From NCBI GenBank assembly GCA_012965075.1, contig DTSY01000153.1, positions 3,728 through 61,231 of the forward strand: DNA of 57,504 nt. The letters are read 5' to 3'. The notes beneath the pieces are model-generated. The model made no database searches. It worked only from the letters and a program-made list of their open reading frames with translations, and was not told the origin of the DNA. Positions 51,406-57,504 of this stretch are shown piece after piece (positions within the stretch are counted from its first letter, which is position 1; the number at the start of each line of letters is the position of its first letter). Origin of the DNA: Gammaproteobacteria bacterium. Lineage in GTDB: Bacteria; Pseudomonadota; Gammaproteobacteria; Magnimaribacterales; Magnimaribacteraceae. The position numbers were made by a program, and so were the translations under genes.

Positions 51406-52833
51406 ATGGCCAATCACTATGATGTAGCAATCATAGGCTCAGGTCCTGCAGGTTATGTCTCAGCTATACGCTGTGCTCAACTTGGTTTAAAAACAGTTTG
51501 TATAGAAGAAGTAGCTAACCAGAACGAAGCAGCTCTGGGAGGCACTTGCTTGAATGTTGGTTGTGTTCCTTCTAAGGCTCTTTTAGAAAGTTCTCTGATC
51601 TTTTCTAATACCAATCACAATCTAAAAGATCATGGAATAGAAGTATCTGAAGTTTCTCTAGATGTAAATGCTATGCACCTAAGAAAGGATAAGATTGTTT
51701 CTTCGCTAACCAAAGGAGTCTCTGGATTATTTAAACTAAATAAGGTAGATACAGTTCAAGGTAAGGCTTACATTTCCGATCCTCATACCATAAAGGTAAG
51801 CACAGAAGGTACAGACCAAAACATCAGAGCAGAAAATATTATTTTAGCCACAGGTTCTAGGCCTATTGAATTATCAGATTATCCATTTGATGAAGAGTTT
51901 TTGTTTAGTTCAAATGGAGCTTTAAAATTCAGTGAAGTTCCCAATAGAATTGCAGTGATTGGAGCAGGGGCAATTGGACTTGAACTAGGTAGTGTCTGGG
52001 CAAGACTGGGATCAGAAATAACCATTTACGAAGCCTTAACAGATTTTCTGCCTAACGCCGATGACAGTATCTCAAAAGAAGCCTTAAGGATATTTCAGCA
52101 ACAGGGCCTAAATATAGAACTAGGAACAGAAATAGAAAGTTTGGAGGTGATTGGCAATCAAGTAGAAGTAAAAGTTAGCAATGATGAAATAAATAATCTT
52201 CAAGTGGATAAAGTTATTTTTGCTATGGGCAGGAATCCAACTTCGAAAGGTCTTTTTGATCCCGCTCTAGGGATTCAAATAGATGACAAAGAGTTTGTTA
52301 TAGTCGATGAGCATTGCCAAACACAGGTGCCTAATATTTACGCCATAGGAGATTTAGTGAGAGGCCCCATGCTAGCCCATAAAGCTTCTGAAGAAGGCAT
52401 TATGGTTGCAGAAAGAATCGCAGGAAGAAATTATAGTTTGAATTATAAAAATATTCCTTTTGTGATTTATACCCATCCTGAAATTGCTTGGGCGGGGTAT
52501 TCAGAAAAAAGTGCATTAGAAGAAGGTATTCAAGTTGAAGTTGGCACCTTTCCATTTCAAGCTAATGCCAGAGCATTAACCTCTAATGAGAGTACTGGAT
52601 TTGTTAAAGTAGTGGTAAATCAAGAAGATGATTCAATTATAGGAGTTCATGTCTTGGGTCCCTCAGCAGCAGATGTGGTTCAGCAAGGCTTAATAGCAAT
52701 GGAATCTAATGTAACTGCAAAAGAACTGGGTTCAGTTATGTTTAGTCATCCCACTGTCTCAGAAGCATTACACGAGGCTGTTTTATCAGCAAAAGGTAAT
52801 GCAATTCATTTGAATAATAGGAAGAAAAAGTGA
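51406..52833 (+). CDS. lpd: Dihydrolipoamide dehydrogenase (E3)
   Basis: 475 residues. Redox disulfide in ALGGTCLNVGCVPSKALL, NAD fold IGAGAIGLELGSVWARLG, YAIGDLVRGPMLAHKASEEG and the C-terminal HPTVSEALHEAV with the catalytic His-Glu pair. It reoxidises lipoamide on pyruvate dehydrogenase, glycine cleavage and 2-oxoglutarate dehydrogenase. In this cluster its sucAB partners are absent. Its TGA stop overlaps the sucC GTG. Confidence 0.98.
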   Translation: MANHYDVAIIGSGPAGYVSAIRCAQLGLKTVCIEEVANQNEAALGGTCLNVGCVPSKALLESSLIFSNTNHNLKDHGIEVSEVSLDVNAMHLRKDKIVSSLTKGVSGLFKLNKVDTVQGKAYISDPHTIKVSTEGTDQNIRAENIILATGSRPIELSDYPFDEEFLFSSNGALKFSEVPNRIAVIGAGAIGLELGSVWARLGSEITIYEALTDFLPNADDSISKEALRIFQQQGLNIELGTEIESLEVIGNQVEVKVSNDEINNLQVDKVIFAMGRNPTSKGLFDPALGIQIDDKEFVIVDEHCQTQVPNIYAIGDLVRGPMLAHKASEEGIMVAERIAGRNYSLNYKNIPFVIYTHPEIAWAGYSEKSALEEGIQVEVGTFPFQANARALTSNESTGFVKVVVNQEDDSIIGVHVLGPSAADVVQQGLIAMESNVTAKELGSVMFSHPTVSEALHEAVLSAKGNAIHLNNRKKK

Positions 52834-54002
52834 ATCTACATGAGTATCAAGCTAAAGGTCTCTTTAGAGAGTACGGCATCTCGGTATCGAAAGGCATCCC
52901 AGTCAATAATTGCAATGCAATAGAAGAAGCAATTAATTCTTTAGAAGGTAATCGTTGGGTGGTAAAAGCACAAGTACATGCAGGAGGAAGAGGTAAGGCC
53001 GGAGGAGTGGAGCTGGTTGATACTATCCAAGAAGCAGAAGCATTTGCAGAAAAGTGGTTAGGTAACAACTTAGTGACTTATCAAACTGATGAAAGAGGCC
53101 AACCCGTAAATACAATTCTGATAGAAGAGTGCATAGATATTGCTGAAGAGTTATATCTAGGAGCTGTGATAGATAGATCCTCACAAAGATTAGTTTTCAT
53201 GGCTTCACAAGAAGGAGGAGTAAATATAGAAGAAGTAGCTGCATCAACTCCAGAAAAAATCTTCCAAGTTGCAATTGATCCTTTAAAAGGGCCATCTTCT
53301 AATGAAGCGGATCAACTGTCGTCTCTATTAAACATGAATGAAGTTCAAAAAGAACAGTTTAAAGATTTGTATCTTTCTCTAGCTAAAATGTTTATAGAAA
53401 AAGATTTGTCTTTGTTAGAGATAAACCCCTTAGTTATAACTACAGAAGGAAATCTGATCTGTTTAGATGCGAAAGTAAATGTTGATTCCAATGCCTTATA
53501 CAGACAAGAGTCTTTGGTGAAAATAAATGATGTTTCTCAAGAGGACGAGAGAGAATCTTATGCTTCAAAATGGAATCTTAGTTATGTGTCTTTAAATGGA
53601 AATATCGGTTGTATGGTAAACGGAGCGGGTTTGGCTATGGGAACCATGGATATTATTAAACTTCATGGCGGCGAGCCTGCTAATTTTCTTGATGTCGGAG
53701 GAGCTGCGGATTCAGAGCGTGTATCAGAGGCTTTTAAAATCATTCTCTCCGATAAGGCTGTTCAGGCTGTCCTAATTAATATTTTTGGCGGCATCGTCCG
53801 TTGTGACATTATTGCTGATGGAATAATTGAAGCAGTAGAGCAAATAGGAGTAAATATACCTGTTGTTGTAAGACTAGAAGGTAATAATTCAGAGTTAGGA
53901 TCCGATAAGCTTTCCAAGAGTGGGCTAGATATAATCATCGCTTCTGGCTTAGAGGACGCAGCCAAGTTAGTTGTTGAAGCTTCTCGAAGAGGAAAATCTT
54001 GA
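52830..54002 (+). CDS. sucC: Succinyl-CoA synthetase beta subunit
   Basis: 390 residues, ATP-grasp fold. NLHEYQAKGLFREYGI at the start, VKAQVHAGGRGKAGGVEL, the LEINPLVITTEGNLICLDAKV block and NGAGLAMGTMDIIKLHGGEPANFLDVGG. It makes ATP or GTP from succinyl-CoA in the TCA cycle. GTG start overlapping lpd by four bases; overlaps sucD by four. Confidence 0.99.
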   Translation: MNLHEYQAKGLFREYGISVSKGIPVNNCNAIEEAINSLEGNRWVVKAQVHAGGRGKAGGVELVDTIQEAEAFAEKWLGNNLVTYQTDERGQPVNTILIEECIDIAEELYLGAVIDRSSQRLVFMASQEGGVNIEEVAASTPEKIFQVAIDPLKGPSSNEADQLSSLLNMNEVQKEQFKDLYLSLAKMFIEKDLSLLEINPLVITTEGNLICLDAKVNVDSNALYRQESLVKINDVSQEDERESYASKWNLSYVSLNGNIGCMVNGAGLAMGTMDIIKLHGGEPANFLDVGGAADSERVSEAFKIILSDKAVQAVLINIFGGIVRCDIIADGIIEAVEQIGVNIPVVVRLEGNNSELGSDKLSKSGLDIIIASGLEDAAKLVVEASRRGKS

Positions 54003-54871
54003 GTATTCTCATAAATAAAGATACCAAGGTAATCTGTCAGGGTTTTACCGGTTCTCAGGCAACCCAGCATTGCAAACATTGCATTGATTATGGAACAAAT
54101 TTTATGGGTGGTGTCACTCCAGGAAAAGGGGGTCAAACCCATTTAGACTTGCCAGTATTTGATACAGTTAAAGCTGCAGTCAGCGCTACCCAAGCTTCTG
54201 CTAGCTTAATATTTGTTCCGGCAAGGTTTGGTAAAGAATCTATTCTTGAGGCTGCAGAGGCAGGCATAAAATTGATTGTTTGTATTACGGAGGGCATACC
54301 AACCTTGGATATGGTAGAAGTAAAGAAAAGGTGTGATGATTTGGGCTCAAGACTGATAGGGCCAAACTGTCCAGGAGTGATCACGCCTGGAGAAAGTAAA
54401 ATGGGTATTATGCCTGGATATATTCATTTGCCTGGAAGAGTGGGCGTTATATCCAGATCAGGTACATTAACTTATGAGGCGGTGAAGCAAACTAGTGACT
54501 TAGGTTTTGGACAGAGCAGTTGTGTAGGCATAGGAGGTGATCCTATTCCTGGATCCACTTTCATTGACATGCTTCACCTCTTTGAGGACGATCCAGTCAC
54601 TGAAGCAATAGTTATGGTAGGTGAAATAGGAGGAACAGCTGAAGAGGAAGCAGCAGAATTTATCCAAAGTAATATATCAAAACCTGTGGTTTCCTATATT
54701 GCAGGTGTTACAGCTCCCTCAGGTAAAAGGATGGGTCACGCAGGCGCAATAATCGCTGGGGGAAAAGGTACTGCAGAAGAAAAATTTAAAGCACTAGAGG
54801 CCGCGGGCGTTCACACTGTTAGAAGTCCAGCAGAGATAGGTAAAGGTGTAGGAGAGATAACAGGATGGTAG
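53999..54871 (+). CDS. sucD: Succinyl-CoA synthetase alpha subunit
   Basis: 290 residues. CoA/phosphohistidine subunit: CQGFTGSQATQH, GGVTPGKGGQTHLDLPVF, RLIGPNCPGVI, and the active-site His247 in MGHAGAIIAGGKGTAEEK. TTG start within the sucC stop (TTGA). Overlaps the following gene by seven bases. Confidence 0.99.
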   Translation: MSILINKDTKVICQGFTGSQATQHCKHCIDYGTNFMGGVTPGKGGQTHLDLPVFDTVKAAVSATQASASLIFVPARFGKESILEAAEAGIKLIVCITEGIPTLDMVEVKKRCDDLGSRLIGPNCPGVITPGESKMGIMPGYIHLPGRVGVISRSGTLTYEAVKQTSDLGFGQSSCVGIGGDPIPGSTFIDMLHLFEDDPVTEAIVMVGEIGGTAEEEAAEFIQSNISKPVVSYIAGVTAPSGKRMGHAGAIIAGGKGTAEEKFKALEAAGVHTVRSPAEIGKGVGEITGW

Positions 54872-55710
54872 ATTACAAGCATTTAGAGATCGAAGATCAG
54901 GGACAAATAATTATTTGTTATTTATCAAATCCTCCAACTCATACTTTAACAGCACAAGGGCTACTAGAAATTCACGACTTTCTTGATTCCTTGGTCACTA
55001 ATAAAGAACTAAGAATTCTAGCTTTTACTGGGGCAGGAGAAGACGTTTTTATAAGACATTATGAAGTAGGAGAATTGGCAGACTCTGCCGAGAAAAACAT
55101 TAGCCAGCAAGAAGAAACAAAGAAACTAGAAAACAATCCTATTAAAGAATTACATGGTTTTCACAAGATGCTATTAAAGATCAGAGATCTGAATGCAATT
55201 GTAGTAGCCGGTATTAATGGAAATACAGCAGGAGGGGGTTGTGAGTTTTCTTTAGGATGTGATTTGAGAGTTATGTCTTCAGGAGATTACTTTATTGGGC
55301 TACCCGAAACATCGGTAGGAATTCTCCCAGGAGGTGGTGGAACTCAAAGGTTAGCTAGGTTAATAGGATCCTCAAGGGCTTTAGATCTAATTCTGCATGG
55401 GCAGTTAATATCAAATGTTAAAGCCCTTGAATTCGGAATCATAAATGAGATTCTTCCTAAAGAGTCTTTCCTCAAATCTTTAAAAGAATACTGTCAGATT
55501 TTGGCTAACAGAGCCCCTATTGCTCTGCGAGAAGTTAAAAGAGCAATTCATAGAGGTATGGATTTACCTCTGGAAGAAGCTTTATTGATTGAGCAAGAAG
55601 CTTTTAATAAAACTATGAATTCAAAGGATGCTGCAAAGGCAATGAGGACCATGCTCAATTCTAAAGAAGAGATAGATGTAATATCCAAATTGGAATGGTC
55701 AGGGGAATAA
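54865..55710 (+). CDS. Enoyl-CoA hydratase/isomerase family protein
   Basis: 281 residues, crotonase fold. The oxyanion-hole region is AGINGNTAGGGCEFSLGCDLRVMS, with both catalytic glutamates present (Glu in GGGCEF and in GLPETSVGILPGGGGTQRL). It probably hydrates enoyl-CoA, but crotonase members vary in reaction. Coupled to sucD by a seven-base overlap, which is not a usual suc neighbour and suggests co-expression with the TCA genes. Confidence 0.9.
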   Translation: MVDYKHLEIEDQGQIIICYLSNPPTHTLTAQGLLEIHDFLDSLVTNKELRILAFTGAGEDVFIRHYEVGELADSAEKNISQQEETKKLENNPIKELHGFHKMLLKIRDLNAIVVAGINGNTAGGGCEFSLGCDLRVMSSGDYFIGLPETSVGILPGGGGTQRLARLIGSSRALDLILHGQLISNVKALEFGIINEILPKESFLKSLKEYCQILANRAPIALREVKRAIHRGMDLPLEEALLIEQEAFNKTMNSKDAAKAMRTMLNSKEEIDVISKLEWSGE

Positions 55711-55715
55711 TTCTT

Positions 55716-56741
55716 TTACTCTTCAGCTACCTTAATTACCTGTTTTCCAAAGTTTTTTCCGGAAAGAACATCTCTAAGAGCTTGGGGTGCGTTTTCTATC
55801 CCGTCGCTAACAGTCTCTCGATACTTAATTTTTCCTTCTTTTATCCAGTTTGAGAGCTCTCTGGTGGCTTCTGCCCATTCTTCAAACCATTCAGTAACTA
55901 CAAAGAATCTGTGTTCAGGAATAGGATCTAAAGCCCCAAATACGTGGAAAGGAGTTTCTTCTTTTTCAAAGTCAATCGAATTGTAGTGAGCTATGAAACC
56001 ACAAATCGGTATTCTGGCTCCTGGATTAAGGTTCTTGGCGACTGCTTTAGAAACTTCTGCTCCAACGTTTTCAAAATAAATGTCTATTCCTTCAGGACAA
56101 GCAGCCTTAAGGTCTGCTTCCAAGTTTCCAGCTTTGTAATCCACACAAGCATCAAATCCCAGTTCTTCAGTCACATAAGAGCATTTAGTTTCTCCACCAG
56201 CGACTCCTACTGCTCTGCAACCTAGAAATTTTGCCATTTGGCCTACGACAGTCCCCACAGCACCTGAGGCAGCTGAGACTACTACGGTTTCTCCAGATTT
56301 TGGTTTACCCACTCTTAATAACCCGAAATAAGCTGTTCTACCAGGCATTCCTACAGTGCCCAGGTAGGTTGAGAGTGGAACTATCTTTGGGTCCGCTTTG
56401 AATAACTGTCTGTCGTTTCCAGGAGCTACTATGTAGCTCTGCCAGCCCCGATGAACACATACATAATCACCTACACTGTAGTTATCAGATTTGCTTTCTA
56501 CCACTATTCCAACGCTTTCGCCGGTCATAACTTCACCAATTTTTATTGGATCCGCATAAGATTTAGCATCATTCATTCTGCCTCTCATATAAGGATCAAT
56601 GGATAAGTACAGGGTTTTAATTAAAATGTTTCCTTCTTCAATTTCAGGAACTGGAACTTCCTCCAATTTCCAGCAATCATCCTCTGGCATGCCTTCTGGT
56701 CTTTTATTGAGAACCCATTTTTTATTTATTTTTTCAGCCAT
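55716..56741 (-). CDS. NADP-dependent MDR oxidoreductase (CurA/YncB, PTGR family)
   Basis: 341 residues. Begins INKKWVLNKRPEGMPEDDCW, contains the family's SIDPYMRGRMND motif, NADP site SAASGAVGTVVGQMAKFLG and YFENVGAEV. No zinc ligands. Members reduce alpha,beta-unsaturated ketones and aldehydes; exact substrate unknown. Convergent with the hydratase gene across a five-base gap. Confidence 0.93.
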   Translation of the reverse strand: MAEKINKKWVLNKRPEGMPEDDCWKLEEVPVPEIEEGNILIKTLYLSIDPYMRGRMNDAKSYADPIKIGEVMTGESVGIVVESKSDNYSVGDYVCVHRGWQSYIVAPGNDRQLFKADPKIVPLSTYLGTVGMPGRTAYFGLLRVGKPKSGETVVVSAASGAVGTVVGQMAKFLGCRAVGVAGGETKCSYVTEELGFDACVDYKAGNLEADLKAACPEGIDIYFENVGAEVSKAVAKNLNPGARIPICGFIAHYNSIDFEKEETPFHVFGALDPIPEHRFFVVTEWFEEWAEATRELSNWIKEGKIKYRETVSDGIENAPQALRDVLSGKNFGKQVIKVAEE

Positions 56742-56775
56742 CTTTTCCTTTATTTAGATTTTTTAATTTAGTTTA

Positions 56776-57003
56776 TTAATTTTTACTTCCTTGTTTTTCA
56801 ATGAGGAAATAAAAAGGTTCAGTTGAGGTTTCTTTAGTTAACAGATTATGACCTAAGAATTTACAAAATCTATCAATATCTCTTTCCGTAGAAGGGTCGG
56901 TTGCATAAAGTTCTACTTTTTCACCAGATTTTAATCCTTGCATTGCCTTGTGAAGCATCATTATAGGCTCGGGACAAAGAAGACCTTCTGCTTTAATTTT
57001 CAT
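56776..57003 (-). CDS. tusA: TusA-family sulfurtransferase
   Basis: 75 residues. KAEGLLCPEPIMMLHKAM carries the CPxP sulfur-carrier cysteine, with GEKVELYATDPSTERDIDRFCKFLGHNLL following, as in TusA of the sulfur relay from IscS to tRNA thiolation. Intact, unlike the frameshifted relative near 25.2 kb. Start overlaps the end of the upstream MATE gene by 11 bases. Confidence 0.93.
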   Translation of the reverse strand: MKIKAEGLLCPEPIMMLHKAMQGLKSGEKVELYATDPSTERDIDRFCKFLGHNLLTKETSTEPFYFLIEKQGSKN

Positions 57004-57504
57004 ATCTGATTGTTAAATACCTATTTGTTGTGTAATTTAATCTCCAAATCATTAAGGCTGAAGCTATAACAAGACCTATGCACATGCCAACCCACATACC
57101 TTGAGCTCCGAGTTTTATGGTCCAAAAATCTGTTATTGCAAGACTGTAACCAAACGGCAGTGCAAACATCCAATAGGCTACTAACATAATTATCATTGGC
57201 CCGACAGTATCTTTGTAACCCCTTAAGCTGCCCATACCACACATGGCCAAGCTATCTGGTATTTGAAAAAAAGCAGCAAACATAAGCAGGATTACTGCCA
57301 ACTCTACAACCTCAGGATCACTCGGCCATATTGAAGTGACTACTAATTGAGCAAATAAAAGTAAGAATAAAGTGTTAAATAGGCCTAAAACCCCTCCAAA
57401 TTTGAGCGAGTAAAACGAGCTGTATCTGGCTGCTTGAAAGTCTCTTTCTCCAACTTTATTTCCTACCCTCACTGCAGCTGCCATACCTATACTTAACGGG
57501 ACCA
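56993..57504 (-). CDS. MATE family efflux transporter, C-terminal part
   Basis: Partial: the frame is open to the window edge, so at least 169 residues of the C-terminal half are seen. The PLSIGMAAAVRVGNKVGERDFQAAR motif and several helices (VVELAVILLMFAAFFQIPDSLAMCGMGSLRGYKDT) match the NorM branch, which exports cations and drugs by Na+ or H+ antiport. It ends over the tusA start. Confidence 0.9.
   Translation of the reverse strand, partial: VPLSIGMAAAVRVGNKVGERDFQAARYSSFYSLKFGGVLGLFNTLFLLLFAQLVVTSIWPSDPEVVELAVILLMFAAFFQIPDSLAMCGMGSLRGYKDTVGPMIIMLVAYWMFALPFGYSLAITDFWTIKLGAQGMWVGMCIGLVIASALMIWRLNYTTNRYLTIRYEN

Noticed and set aside
1..57504. CRISPR array, insertion sequence, rRNA operon or toxin-antitoxin pair
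   Set aside because: None seen on reading both strands; the only repeats found are the 13-base duplication and the inverted repeat listed above.

Overview
The window is about 57.5 kb of AT-rich, very tightly packed chromosome from a gammaproteobacterium. The gammaproteobacterial call rests on gene order: rpsF-rpsR-rplI-dnaB, pyrG-kdsA-eno-ftsB-ispDF-surE-pcm, yebC-(resolvase)-ybgC-tolQRAB-pal-cpoB, bcp/dapA-bamC-purC near bepA and perM, iscRSUA-fdx-iscX-ndk-rodZ-ispG-hisS-yfgM-bamB-der, and sdhCDAB-lpd-sucCD. The low GC (by eye), gaps of only a few bases, frequent start/stop overlaps, many GTG/TTG starts, and missing members of normally fixed clusters suggest a streamlined free-living, probably marine lineage of SAR86-like type. 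That last step is inference. No insertion sequence, prophage, CRISPR array or rRNA was seen. No gene-free stretch exceeds 300 bases once a frameshifted tusA-like gene at 25092-25315 is counted.

Layout. 1-2.4 kb: ribosomal proteins S6 (3' end), S18 and L9, and replicative helicase. 2.5-10.2 kb: CTP synthase, KDO8P synthase, enolase, FtsB, two isoprenoid genes, SurE, Pcm and a DUF368 membrane protein. 10.2-13.5 kb: ferredoxin FdxA, PncC, recA with a clear LexA box, and a short prolyl-tRNA synthetase. 13.6-21.5 kb: a cysteine-free FmdB-like protein, aspS, yebC, a PD-(D/E)XK resolvase-like gene in the usual ruvC slot, then the complete Tol-Pal system. 21.5-29.5 kb: tRNA-Lys, crcB, small conserved proteins, hinT, bepA, the broken tusA-like gene, perM, bcp, dapA, bamC, purC. 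29.5-34.4 kb (minus strand): 2-oxoacid:ferredoxin oxidoreductase korA/korB with a GltD-like flavoprotein that carries a phage-integrase-like N-terminal domain. 34.6-44.6 kb: Fe-S cluster operon (without hscB-hscA), ndk, rodZ, ispG, hisS, yfgM, bamB, der. 44.6-48 kb: S9 peptidase and an MFS transporter. 48-54.9 kb: succinate dehydrogenase, lipoamide dehydrogenase and succinyl-CoA synthetase, without sucA-sucB. 54.9-57.5 kb: enoyl-CoA hydratase, MDR oxidoreductase, TusA and a partial MATE transporter.

How it fits together. Most genes are core housekeeping. The unusual thread is a set of pathway substitutions or losses: 2-oxoglutarate oxidation may run through KorAB plus a flavoprotein instead of SucAB; Fe-S assembly lacks its Hsp70 pair in the operon; ProRS lacks its editing insertion; a phage-type resolvase occupies the ruvC position; and the FmdB-like protein upstream of aspS has lost its zinc ribbon. 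The kor and isc operons are divergent and share one regulatory region containing an IscR-type operator, which would couple an Fe-S-rich enzyme to the Fe-S assembly regulator (inference).
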